This document shows positions 43,501 through 50,454 of a stretch of 64,000 bases of DNA, one piece after another (position 1 is the first letter of the stretch; each line of letters starts with the position of its first letter). The notes beneath the pieces are model-generated. The model did not search any database. It saw only the letters and a list, made by a program, of their open reading frames with translations, and was not told where the DNA came from. Made by a program: the position numbers and the translations under genes. The stretch is from Pseudomonas sp. IAC-BECa141 (GTDB lineage Bacteria; Pseudomonadota; Gammaproteobacteria; Pseudomonadales; Pseudomonadaceae), in contig NZ_CP065410.1 of assembly GCF_020544405.1 (NCBI RefSeq), forward strand, positions 5,270,001-5,334,000, given 5' to 3'.

Positions 43501-44410
43501 CCCGCAGGACGGCAACGAACTCAGCCAGCTCATGAAGAACGCCGACACCGCGATGTATCACGCCAAGGAGCGCGGCAAGAACAACTTCCAGTTCTATCAG
43601 GCCGACATGAACGCCAGTGCGCTGGAGCGTCTGGAACTGGAAAGCGATCTGCGCCACGCCCTCGAGCAAAACGAATTCGTGCTGTATTACCAGCCGCAGT
43701 TCAGCGGCGACGGCAAACGCCTGACCGGTGCCGAAGCCCTGCTGCGCTGGCGTCATCCGCGTCGCGGACTGGTGCCGCCGGGAGATTTCATTCCGGTGCT
43801 CGAAGAACTCGGGCTGGTGGTGGACGTCGGCGACTGGGTGATCAGCGAGGCCTGCCGCCAGCTCAAGACCTGGCACCAGAGCCGCGTGCGCGTGCCGAAG
43901 GTTTCGGTGAACATTTCCGCCCGGCAGTTCTCCGACGGCCAGCTCGGTACGCGGATCGCCACGATTCTCAAGGAAACCGGCCTGCCGCCGGCGTGCCTTG
44001 AACTGGAGCTGACCGAAAGTATCCTGATGCGCGAAGTCAGCGAGGCGATGCAGATCCTTGCCGGTCTGAAGAACCTCGGCCTGAGCATCGCGGTCGACGA
44101 CTTCGGCACCGGTTACTCGTCGCTGAACTACCTCAAGCAATTCCCGATCGACGTGCTGAAGATCGACCGCACCTTCGTCGACGGACTGCCGTCCGGCGAG
44201 CAGGACGCGCAGATTGCCCGGGCGATCATCGCCATGGCTCACAGCCTGAATCTGGCGGTGATCGCCGAGGGTGTGGAAACCCATGAACAACTGGACTTCC
44301 TGCGCGAGCATGGCTGCGACGAGGTTCAGGGCTATCTGTTCGGACGGCCGATGCCGGCGGGACGGTTCGAGGCGCAGTTCAGCAATGATGCGCTGTTCAT
44401 GTTCGACTGA
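40562..44410 (+). CDS. morA: MorA, dual GGDEF-EAL membrane c-di-GMP enzyme
   Basis: The 1282-residue motility regulator controls c-di-GMP, biofilm and flagellar timing. Two membrane helices (about 24-45 and 262-283) flank a periplasmic sensor region. Then come several PAS/PAC units (about 300-830), a GGDEF domain (RMGGDEF, G926-F930, intact) and an EAL domain (GAEALLRW, E1058-L1060, with [21 protein letters not shown] and EGVET all present). The RxxD product-inhibition site is absent (D917-D920). TTG 40562 with AGGA 8 bases upstream is used; GTG 40589 is an alternative. The glyA neighbour matches P. aeruginosa morA (PA4601-PA4602, from memory). Confidence 0.92.
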   Translation: MSNVTPPASVSSTQPAPGSPLRGTLKGALATLVLMLLALLFWQLLDQLHETQKNQRQYTIDYTADLAAQVSLNMALNAQIALNLLPIVEQPQSADEQQALLRKLQQSLPDLRSLALLTPSGKILSDSATDSHDADYLSDLVRRSRAQAHYFSNADDGSVVHLLLHQASGSTRGYWALRLTPTFFDALTKQGDSGIRPLWLVENRVNHQIISRDKALPSTKTSTLTPDDLANSVLTVPLSSSDWQLRGLFDRQHVLEQLLPAFIGKCLLGLALSLLPFIALLNMRRRQRQVHEGRRRYQDIFEGTGVALCVLDLSGLKQVFEKAQIQTSDQLKAWLDQPAQRQQLLHELRVTEVNQVALQLLNVNSCDHAWQLLIDGQPHSQCAIGNQVLDAVLQQQKQLELEIKLPDINGRDQHLWLVLRLPEEQHDYKAVILSINDITSRKLIELSLLEREGFWSDVVRTVPDHLYVQDVISQRMIFSNHHLGQTLGYNRTELHQMGEYFWEILLHPEDADYYHRSRQMQRHAGYSQLLQCQLRFRHRDGKWRRFDIREQALARDKHDQVTRIIGVAKDITEQIEASESLRDSEQRYRMLAESISDVIFSTDSKLSLNYVSPSVQAVLGYDAEWIFQNGWQSTIANPQQLSGIYLLMDRVSKALGKPEQLVILRSQVQTQLFLFDCLRADGRKIPIELRLVLVWDEHGAFEGVLGVGRDISQQRRAEKDLRMAATVFEHSTSAILITDPAGYIVQANEAFSRVSGYAVSEVLDQLPNMLTVDEQQDAHLRYVLKQLHQHSTWEGEVWLKRRNGEHYPAWVGITAVLDDEGDLASYVCFFSDISERKASEQRIHRLAYYDALTHLPNRTLFQDRLHTALQSAERQKSWVVLMFLDLDRFKPINDSLGHAAGDRMLKDMATRLLACVDDDDTVARMGGDEFTLLLQHRSSREMALNRAIHVAEQILASLVRPFVLEGREFFVTASIGIALSPQDGNELSQLMKNADTAMYHAKERGKNNFQFYQADMNASALERLELESDLRHALEQNEFVLYYQPQFSGDGKRLTGAEALLRWRHPRRGLVPPGDFIPVLEELGLVVDVGDWVISEACRQLKTWHQSRVRVPKVSVNISARQFSDGQLGTRIATILKETGLPPACLELELTESILMREVSEAMQILAGLKNLGLSIAVDDFGTGYSSLNYLKQFPIDVLKIDRTFVDGLPSGEQDAQIARAIIAMAHSLNLAVIAEGVETHEQLDFLREHGCDEVQGYLFGRPMPAGRFEAQFSNDALFMFD

Positions 44411-44424
44411 AGATCAGCGGCGCG

Positions 44425-44455
44425 ACCTTCGCGAGCAAGCTCGCTTCCACAGGGA
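44425..44455. repeat. Degenerate single REP
   Basis: CCTTCGCGAGCAAGCTCGCT followed by TCCACAGGGA, an REP-like hairpin with several mismatches, 15 bp after morA. Confidence 0.7.
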
Positions 44456-44566
44456 TTGATGTCGATCACAAAATCGCGGGCCGGCCTCGGTTACTGTGCG
44501 ACCCGGCTGGTCAGCGAAAAGGCCGGCACGGACGCCACATATCTGGTCATGAACGCCACTTGTCTG

Positions 44567-44579
44567 CGACATGATGTCG
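44567..44579. promoter_or_regulatory. Palindrome CGACATGATGTCG upstream of glyA
   Basis: Perfect 6-1-6 inverted repeat, 72 bp before the glyA start and upstream of a TAGAAT -10-like element (44609-44614). A regulator site is plausible; its protein is unknown. Confidence 0.45.
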
Positions 44580-44650
44580 TTTCATATGCCATCCAAAACC
44601 CGTTGGGTTAGAATGCCCCCCTTTTCTGCCCCCGATCCTTGAGGACCGCC

Positions 44651-45904
44651 ATGTTCAGCCGTGATTTGACTATTGCCAAGTACGACGCCGATCTTTTTGC
44701 CGCCATGGAGCAAGAAGCCCGGCGCCAGGAAGAACACATCGAGCTGATCGCTTCGGAGAACTACACCAGCCCAGCGGTGATGGAAGCTCAAGGCTCGGTT
44801 TTGACCAACAAATACGCCGAAGGCTACCCGGGCAAGCGCTACTACGGTGGTTGCGAGTACGTCGACGTTGTCGAGCAACTGGCCATCGACCGCGCCAAGG
44901 AACTGTTCGGCGCCGACTACGCCAACGTTCAGCCGCACGCGGGTTCCCAGGCCAACGCCGCTGTTTACCTGGCCCTGCTGTCGGCCGGCGACACCATCCT
45001 GGGCATGAGCCTGGCGCACGGCGGTCACCTGACCCACGGCGCCAGCGTTTCCTCCTCCGGCAAGCTGTACAACGCCATCCAGTACGGCATCGACGCCAAC
45101 GGCCTGATCGACTATGACGAAGTCGAACGCCTGGCTGTAGAACACAAGCCAAAAATGATCGTGGCCGGTTTCTCTGCCTACTCCCAGGTTCTGGACTTCC
45201 CGCGCTTCCGCGCCATCGCCGACAAGGTTGGCGCCTACCTGTTCGTCGACATGGCTCACGTGGCCGGTCTGGTCGCCGCTGGCGTCTACCCGAACCCGGT
45301 TCCGTTCGCTGACGTCGTGACCACCACCACCCACAAGACCCTGCGCGGTCCACGTGGTGGCCTGATCCTGGCCAAGGCCAACGCCGACATCGAGAAGAAG
45401 CTGAACTCCGCGGTTTTCCCGGGCGCCCAGGGTGGCCCGCTGGAGCACGTGATCGCCGCCAAAGCGATCTGCTTCAAGGAAGCACTGCAGCCTGAGTTCA
45501 AGGCTTACCAGCAACAAGTGGTGAAAAACGCCCAGGCCATGGCCGGCGTGTTCATCGAGCGCGGTTTCGACGTGGTTTCCGGTGGTACTGAAAACCACCT
45601 GTTCCTGCTGTCGCTGATCAAGCAGGAAATCTCCGGTAAAGACGCCGACGCCGCTCTGGGCAAAGCGTTCATCACCGTGAACAAGAACTCCGTGCCAAAC
45701 GACCCACGCTCCCCGTTCGTCACTTCCGGCCTGCGCTTCGGTACTCCGGCTGTGACCACTCGCGGCTTCAAGGAAGCTGAGTGCAAAGAGCTGGCTGGCT
45801 GGATCTGCGACATCCTGGCTGACCTGAACAACGAAGCGGTGATCGACGCCGTTCGTGAGAAAGTCAAAGCCATCTGCAAGAAACTGCCGGTATACGGCGC
45901 TTAA
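44651..45904 (+). CDS. glyA: GlyA, serine hydroxymethyltransferase
   Basis: PLP enzyme interconverting serine and glycine with tetrahydrofolate; main source of one-carbon units. 417 residues from ATG 44651 with GAGG upstream. Conserved [29 protein letters not shown], the PLP-Lys motif [15 protein letters not shown] and the C-terminal [20 protein letters not shown]. Four codons upstream (44639) form a possible longer start, but the ribosome site favours 44651. Pseudomonads often have several glyA copies, so this one may be specialised. A terminator follows. Confidence 0.97.
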   Translation: MFSRDLTIAKYDADLFAAMEQEARRQEEHIELIASENYTSPAVMEAQGSVLTNKYAEGYPGKRYYGGCEYVDVVEQLAIDRAKELFGADYANVQPHAGSQANAAVYLALLSAGDTILGMSLAHGGHLTHGASVSSSGKLYNAIQYGIDANGLIDYDEVERLAVEHKPKMIVAGFSAYSQVLDFPRFRAIADKVGAYLFVDMAHVAGLVAAGVYPNPVPFADVVTTTTHKTLRGPRGGLILAKANADIEKKLNSAVFPGAQGGPLEHVIAAKAICFKEALQPEFKAYQQQVVKNAQAMAGVFIERGFDVVSGGTENHLFLLSLIKQEISGKDADAALGKAFITVNKNSVPNDPRSPFVTSGLRFGTPAVTTRGFKEAECKELAGWICDILADLNNEAVIDAVREKVKAICKKLPVYGA

Positions 45905-45928
45905 TCGCGACGTTAAACCCGCAGCATG

Positions 45929-45959
45929 AAAAACCGGCCATCACTGGCCGGTTTTTTTT
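45929..45959 (+). terminator. Rho-independent terminator of glyA
   Basis: AAACCGGCCA / TGGCCGGTTT stem, TCAC loop, eight-T tail. Confidence 0.95.
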
Positions 45960-46014
45960 CGTCTGCGAAAAAGTTTTCCACACCAAACGGCTCAAGGTCG
46001 GGGCCTGGCGCCTA

Positions 46015-46029
46015 ACTGGTCAGACCGGT
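46015..46029. promoter_or_regulatory. GntR (FCD-type) operator candidate 1
   Basis: ACTGGTCAGACCGGT, a 15-bp near-palindrome (7-1-7 arms with one mismatch, centre A46022). It has the TGGTNNGACC form typical of FadR/PdhR/LldR-like regulators and lies upstream of the symporter promoter. Confidence 0.7.
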
Positions 46030-46052
46030 CATGCCAATTCGTCATTTTTCAC

Positions 46053-46082
46053 TTGCGATCCGCAAAAAACAGCGCCTAGACT
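46053..46082 (+). promoter_or_regulatory. Candidate sigma-70 promoter of the symporter gene
   Basis: TTGCGA (46053-46058), an 18-bp spacer and TAGACT (46077-46082). Operator candidates lie on both sides. Confidence 0.5.
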
Positions 46083-46102
46083 GCACCCGCACTGGACATA
46101 CC

Positions 46103-46111
46103 GGTAAGACC
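46103..46111. promoter_or_regulatory. GntR (FCD-type) operator candidate 2
   Basis: CGGTAAGACCA contains GGTAAGACC, the same GGTNNGACC core as candidate 1, and lies about 20 bp downstream of the predicted -10. This is a repressing position if the promoter call is right. Confidence 0.55.
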
Positions 46112-46180
46112 ACAATAATTAAGTCCTGAATCCGATGCGCCCCGCGCAAGGCAGCCAGGACACCGACCAGGATTCCTCCC

Positions 46181-47494
46181 ATGCTCAGATGGTGCTCGCG
46201 TTCAATCTTTCTTCAAGTGGTTCTCGGACTGGTGCTCGGCATCGTCTGCGGGCTGACCCTCCCTGAATACTCGGCCCAGCTCAAACCGCTCGGCGACGGC
46301 TTCATCAAACTGATCAAGATGCTCATCGGCCTGATCGTGTTCTGCGTGGTGGTCAGTGGCATCAGCGGCGCCGGCGACCTGAAGAAGGTCGGGCGCATCG
46401 GCCTCAAGTCGGTGATCTACTTCGAAGTGCTGACCACCATCGCTCTGGTGATCGGTCTGGTGTTCGCCTTCAGCACCGGGATCGGCAGCGGCGCCAACAT
46501 CCATCTGGAGCAACTTTCCGCCGCCGACATGGGTGACATCGCCGAGCGCGGCCAGCACATGCACACCACCACTCAGTTCCTGATGGACCTGATCCCGACT
46601 TCGGTGCTCGGCGCTTTCGCCGATAACAACATCCTGCAAGTGCTGCTGTTTTCGGTGCTGTTCGGCAGCGCGTTGAATCTGGTGGGCGAAGCGGCTTCCG
46701 GGATCTCGCGGCTGATCAACGAACTGAGCCATGTGATCTTCCGGATCATGGGCATGATCGTACGTCTGGCACCGATCGGCGTGTTCGGCGCCATCGCCTT
46801 CACCACCAGCAAATATGGCCTCGATTCGCTGCAACACCTGGGCAGTCTGGTCGGTTTGTTCTACCTGACCTGCATCGCCTTCGTCGCGTTGATTCTCGGT
46901 CTGGTGATGCGTCTGTCAGGCCTGCGCATGTGGCCGTTGCTCAAGTACCTGCGTGAAGAGTTGCTGATCGTCATGGGCACCGCGTCCTCCGACGCCGTGC
47001 TGCCGCAGATCATGCGCAAGCTTGAACATCTGGGCATCGGCAGCTCGACTGTCGGGCTGGTGATTCCTACCGGTTACTCATTCAACCTCGACGGTTTTTC
47101 GATCTACCTGACCCTGGCCATCGTGTTCATTGCCAACGCCACCGGCACGCCGCTGGCCATGACCGACCTGCTGACGATTTTGCTGGTGTCGCTGATTACC
47201 TCCAAAGGCGCCCACGGCATTCCCGGTTCGGCGCTGGTGATTCTCGCCGCCACGCTGACGGCCATCCCGGCAATTCCGGTGGTCGGTCTGGTGCTGGTAC
47301 TGGCGGTGGACTGGTTCATGGGCATCGGCCGGGCACTGACCAACCTGATCGGCAACTGCGTCGCCACCGTGGCCATCGCCCGCTGGGAAAAGGACATCGA
47401 CGTGCAACGGGCGAACAAGGTGCTCAACGGCGAGCAGGGCTATAACTTTCAGCCGAGAAAAACGGTCGCTCAAGCGGCGGCCAAAGAATTCTGA
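46181..47494 (+). CDS. Dicarboxylate/amino acid:cation symporter (DctA family)
   Basis: The 437-residue inner-membrane transporter belongs to the DAACS family, which takes up C4-dicarboxylates or acidic amino acids with H+ or Na+. Family marks: LIKMLIGLIVFCVVVSGIS, a VMGTASSDAVLPQIMRKLE serine-rich hairpin, the VIPTGYSFNLDG motif and the GIPGSALVILAATLTAIPAI re-entrant loop. It is closest in pattern to DctA (C4-dicarboxylates), but the exact substrate cannot be decided. It is followed after 49 bp by two GntR-family genes in the same direction, so a regulated uptake operon is likely. Confidence 0.93.
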   Translation: MLRWCSRSIFLQVVLGLVLGIVCGLTLPEYSAQLKPLGDGFIKLIKMLIGLIVFCVVVSGISGAGDLKKVGRIGLKSVIYFEVLTTIALVIGLVFAFSTGIGSGANIHLEQLSAADMGDIAERGQHMHTTTQFLMDLIPTSVLGAFADNNILQVLLFSVLFGSALNLVGEAASGISRLINELSHVIFRIMGMIVRLAPIGVFGAIAFTTSKYGLDSLQHLGSLVGLFYLTCIAFVALILGLVMRLSGLRMWPLLKYLREELLIVMGTASSDAVLPQIMRKLEHLGIGSSTVGLVIPTGYSFNLDGFSIYLTLAIVFIANATGTPLAMTDLLTILLVSLITSKGAHGIPGSALVILAATLTAIPAIPVVGLVLVLAVDWFMGIGRALTNLIGNCVATVAIARWEKDIDVQRANKVLNGEQGYNFQPRKTVAQAAAKEF

Positions 47495-47543
47495 ATGAGC
47501 GCCGTGCCTGCGCCAATGCAGGCACGGCTCATGGAGCGAACAC

Positions 47544-48248
47544 GTGATTACTACATCAACCGTCGTCAACTCAGTGGTCGAAAAACTCCGGGCCGCCCTC
47601 GCCCGGGGTCAGTGGCGCTCCGGCGAGATGCTGCCGGGCCAGCGTGAACTGGCCGAACAACTGGGCATCAGCCGCCCGAGCCTGCGCGAAGCAGTGATCG
47701 TGCTGGAAACCCTCGGCCTGGTGCGCTCGATGCCGGGCAAAGGCGTGGTCGTGCTGGACGCTCAGGCCGGTGACAGTCAAAGCCACGACAGCGCTGTGGC
47801 CGGCGCCAGCCTCGAAGACGTGCTGCAACTGCGCTACACCCTTGAACCGTTCATTGTCGGCCTGGTGGCGCAGTCGATCAGCAGCAAGGAAGTCGGGCAA
47901 TTGCGCCTGACCCTGATGGACATGCGCGAAGCCCTCGAAGCGGGCGACAGCGAAGCCGGGGTCAGTGCCTACATCGCCTTCCACGAAGAACTGTTCACCC
48001 TGACCTCGAACCCGATTTTCCAGAGCGTGGTGCAACAGACCAGCAACGCCCTCAAGCAAAGTGCCGAAGTGCTGCGCAATTCACCGGAGCACCTGGCCGA
48101 ACGCCTTGAAGAAAACGAAGCCGTGGTGCGCGCGATCCGCAGCAAGAACAGCGCACAGGCCAGTGCCGAAATGCGCCGGCACATCCTGCGTGAAGGCCAG
48201 CGGATGGGCATCGCGCTGAATATTCCGGATGACAACCTGAGCCACTGA
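47544..48248 (+). CDS. GntR-family (FCD) transcriptional regulator
   Basis: 234 residues; GTG 47544 with GGAGCG 7 bases upstream. N-terminal winged helix (GEMLPGQRELAEQLGISRPS, then LREAVIVLETLGLVRSMPGK) and C-terminal FCD ligand domain of the FadR subgroup with the metal-site pattern D (about 136), H154 in AFHEELF and H217 in MRRHIL. It is related to LldR/PdhR/GlcC, which sense lactate, pyruvate or glycolate. It lies just after the symporter and probably controls it through the GGTNNGACC sites at 46015 and 46103 (inference). Confidence 0.92.
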   Translation: MITTSTVVNSVVEKLRAALARGQWRSGEMLPGQRELAEQLGISRPSLREAVIVLETLGLVRSMPGKGVVVLDAQAGDSQSHDSAVAGASLEDVLQLRYTLEPFIVGLVAQSISSKEVGQLRLTLMDMREALEAGDSEAGVSAYIAFHEELFTLTSNPIFQSVVQQTSNALKQSAEVLRNSPEHLAERLEENEAVVRAIRSKNSAQASAEMRRHILREGQRMGIALNIPDDNLSH

Positions 48249-48272
48249 AACGCCTCACACTGGAGACCGGCC

Positions 48273-48983
48273 ATGAACAGTCTTGCCACGCCGTCGAACC
48301 CTCGCCCGACCTCGGCGCCCCTGCCCTTCTCCCGCCTGCACGCGCCGGTGGACGACCTTTATCCGCGCCTGCTCGACGCGATCCTCGAACAGCGCCTCGA
48401 TACCGCCAGCCGTTTCACCGAAGAAAGCCTGAAGCAGATGTTCGGTGTCAGCCGCGCTGATGTGCGTCGGGCGCTGACCCAGCTGTCCCACGAACAGATC
48501 ATCGTGCTGCGGGCCAACCATCGACCGCGAGTGGCCGCGCCGGACGCCGAGCAGACACGTCAGGCGCTGCACGCCCGGCGTCTGACTGAAAACACACTGG
48601 TGCGATTGGCTTGTCAGCATGCGCAGGCTGAAGACCTGAAACGCCTGCGCGCCCTGATCGAGCGTGAGCGCCAGGCTGTGGATAACGATCGACGCGGTGC
48701 GGCGATTCGTCTGTCCGGGGAGTTCCATTTGCAACTGGCGAAGATGGCCGGGAATGCACCGCTGGCGCATTTTCTCGGCACACTGGTGCCGCTGACCTCA
48801 CTGGCGATTGCGCGATGCGGCAAGCAGACGCACAGATGTTGCGCGTGGGAGGAACATCTGGCGTTGGTTGAGGCGGTGGAACGCAGAGATCTTTCCAAAG
48901 CCGACAGGTTGATGAATCGACATCTGGATCATCTTGAGCAGACCTTACTAGGCTCATCCCTCGAACATTGTGTTGCCGGTTGA
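48273..48983 (+). CDS. GntR-family (FCD) transcriptional regulator
   Basis: 236 residues, 24 bp after the previous regulator and not closely similar to it. Winged helix: TASRFTEESLKQMFGVSRAD, with VRRALTQLSHEQIIVLR following. The FCD domain (LTENTLVRLACQHAQAEDLK; SGEFHLQLAKMAGN; RLMNRHLDHLEQ) keeps the His residues of the metal-binding family. Ligand unknown. Two FCD regulators in series behind one transporter is unusual; this one may act on a distant target such as purine or dicarboxylate catabolism. REP sequences follow it. Confidence 0.9.
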   Translation: MNSLATPSNPRPTSAPLPFSRLHAPVDDLYPRLLDAILEQRLDTASRFTEESLKQMFGVSRADVRRALTQLSHEQIIVLRANHRPRVAAPDAEQTRQALHARRLTENTLVRLACQHAQAEDLKRLRALIERERQAVDNDRRGAAIRLSGEFHLQLAKMAGNAPLAHFLGTLVPLTSLAIARCGKQTHRCCAWEEHLALVEAVERRDLSKADRLMNRHLDHLEQTLLGSSLEHCVAG

Positions 48984-48988
48984 ACTGC

Positions 48989-49080
48989 CATCGCTGGCAA
49001 GCCAGCTCCAACAGGGTTTGAGGCGACCAAAAACATTGTGCCCGCCGCTTGACCTGTGGGAGCGGGTTTGCCCGCGATGA
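48989..49080. repeat. REP pair in inverted orientation
   Basis: A degenerate arm (ATCGCTGGCAAGCCAGCTCC near 48990-49009) faces a well-preserved arm (CCTGTGGGAGCGGGTTTGCC then CGCGATG, near 49053-49080). It lies between the second GntR gene and yjiA, which are convergent. Confidence 0.8.
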
Positions 49081-49105
49081 CTGCGTCACAGGCACCGAAC
49101 AGCCT

Positions 49106-50080
49106 TCAGCCTGCCGCCACCCTGGCAAACCCCGCGCGGATTTTCTCTTCCGGCAAATCATCGGCGATAAACACGATCACGCTTTCCCGCGCCTCGCCCT
49201 CGGCCCACTCGGTGTCCCAGTCGAAGCCGTAGAGTTTCAGCACGCCCTGAAACACCAGCCGACGATCTTCGCCCGCTATGTTCAACACGCCTTTGTAGCG
49301 CAGCAATTGCTTGCCGTGCTCTTCCAGCAGTTCATTCATGAATTCGCTGAGCTGATCGATATCCAGCGGCTGATCGGTACGCAGCACCAGACTGGAAATC
49401 CGGTCGATGGACGGCGCCTTGCTCACCGGCCGCAGACTCACCCCGCCGCCGAGATCGGCATTCAGATTGAAACCGCGCACATCGAGCAATTCAGCCAGAT
49501 CGATGTTGCCGTGTTCGACCACGCGAATCGGCGCACGACGGTTGATGCGGGTCAGGCGTTCGCTGAGCGCAGTGAACGCTGCCTCGTCCACCAGATCGGT
49601 CTTGCTCACCAGCAAGCGGTCGGCAAAACCGATCTGCGCCTGGGCGATGGTCTGGGTCAGGTGCAACTCGGCATGAGCTGCGTCGACGAGAGTGATGATG
49701 CCGTCGAGCAAATAGCGCTCGCGCAAGTCTTCGTCGATGAAAAAGGTCTGTGCCACTGGCGCCGGGTCAGCCAGGCCGGTGCATTCAATGACCAGGCGAT
49801 CGAAAGCGATTTCGCCGCTGTCCAGTCGTTCGAGCAGCAGGTACAGGGCCTTGGTCAGATCGGTGTGAATGGTGCAGCAGACGCAGCCGTTGGCCAGCGT
49901 CATGACTTGCACCGGCTCGTCGCCGAGCAATTGGGCGTCGATGCCGGCGTCGCTGAATTCGTTTTCGATCACGGCGATTTTCAGGCCGTGTTCGGCTTTC
50001 AACAGGTGGCGCAGCAAGGTGGTCTTGCCGGCGCCGAGGAAACCGCTGAGCACCGTTACAGGTATTGGAGAAGACAACAT
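49106..50080 (-). CDS. yjiA: YjiA-like COG0523 GTPase (putative metal chaperone)
   Basis: The 324-residue G3E-family P-loop GTPase has Walker A GFLGAGKT (13-20), the metal-binding CxCC motif (GCVCCT, C66-C69), the Walker B-like ECTGLADP and a base-recognition SKTD. The C-terminal CobW domain (LLRYKGVLNIAGEDRRLVFQ) follows. These proteins deliver metals such as zinc or cobalt to client enzymes. There is no His-rich tail. In E. coli yjiA follows btsT-yjiX, and the same three-gene order appears here (cstA, ybdD, yjiA), so its client may be linked to that uptake system. Confidence 0.92.
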   Translation of the reverse strand: MLSSPIPVTVLSGFLGAGKTTLLRHLLKAEHGLKIAVIENEFSDAGIDAQLLGDEPVQVMTLANGCVCCTIHTDLTKALYLLLERLDSGEIAFDRLVIECTGLADPAPVAQTFFIDEDLRERYLLDGIITLVDAAHAELHLTQTIAQAQIGFADRLLVSKTDLVDEAAFTALSERLTRINRRAPIRVVEHGNIDLAELLDVRGFNLNADLGGGVSLRPVSKAPSIDRISSLVLRTDQPLDIDQLSEFMNELLEEHGKQLLRYKGVLNIAGEDRRLVFQGVLKLYGFDWDTEWAEGEARESVIVFIADDLPEEKIRAGFARVAAG

Positions 50081-50119
50081 CGATCCCCTTCACAAAATTG
50101 ATGAACAACACAAAACAAA

Positions 50120-50213
50120 TGTGGGAGCGGGCTTGCTCGCGAAGGGGTCGTGTCAGTCGACATCAATGCTCAATGACACACCGCTTTCGCGGGCAAGCCC
50201 GCTCCCACAGTTG
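50120..50213. repeat. REP pair in inverted orientation (REPIN)
   Basis: ATGTGGGAGCGGGCTTGCTC at about 50119-50138 faces CGCGGGCAAGCCCGCTCCCA at about 50190-50209, with ~50 bp between them. It separates yjiA from ybdD. Confidence 0.9.
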
Positions 50214-50241
50214 GGGACTACATCAACCGAAGGCTGTCAGA

Positions 50242-50439
50242 TCAACAGCACTTCGGCCCACCCTTGCCACCGTAACGGGCTTCCTGACGTTCACGAAAGA
50301 ACATCTCGTAGCTCATCACCGGCTTGTCCGGGTGTTTGGTCTGCATATGCTCGACGTAGGTGTCGTAGTCGGGCATGCCGACCATCAGGCGCGCGGCCTG
50401 ACCGAGGTATTTACCGAGGCGACTCAGGTCATTGAACAT
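50242..50439 (-). CDS. YbdD/YjiX-family small protein
   Basis: 65 residues: [20 protein letters not shown], then [20 protein letters not shown] and a Cys-Cys C-terminus (KGGPKCC). This is the small partner always found after CstA/BtsT transporters. E. coli YbdD and YjiX are reported to be needed for pyruvate uptake by CstA and BtsT. The start is 15 bp downstream of the cstA stop, so the two are co-transcribed. Confidence 0.94.
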   Translation of the reverse strand: MFNDLSRLGKYLGQAARLMVGMPDYDTYVEHMQTKHPDKPVMSYEMFFRERQEARYGGKGGPKCC

Positions 50440-50454
50440 GCTGCAATCCTCTGG

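Noticed and set aside
41048..44311. A 1087-codon open frame on the minus strand opposite morA
   Set aside because: Antisense shadow of a GC-rich gene; it mirrors the PAS/GGDEF/EAL coding frame, shows no ribosome site, and its amino-acid make-up has no domain character.
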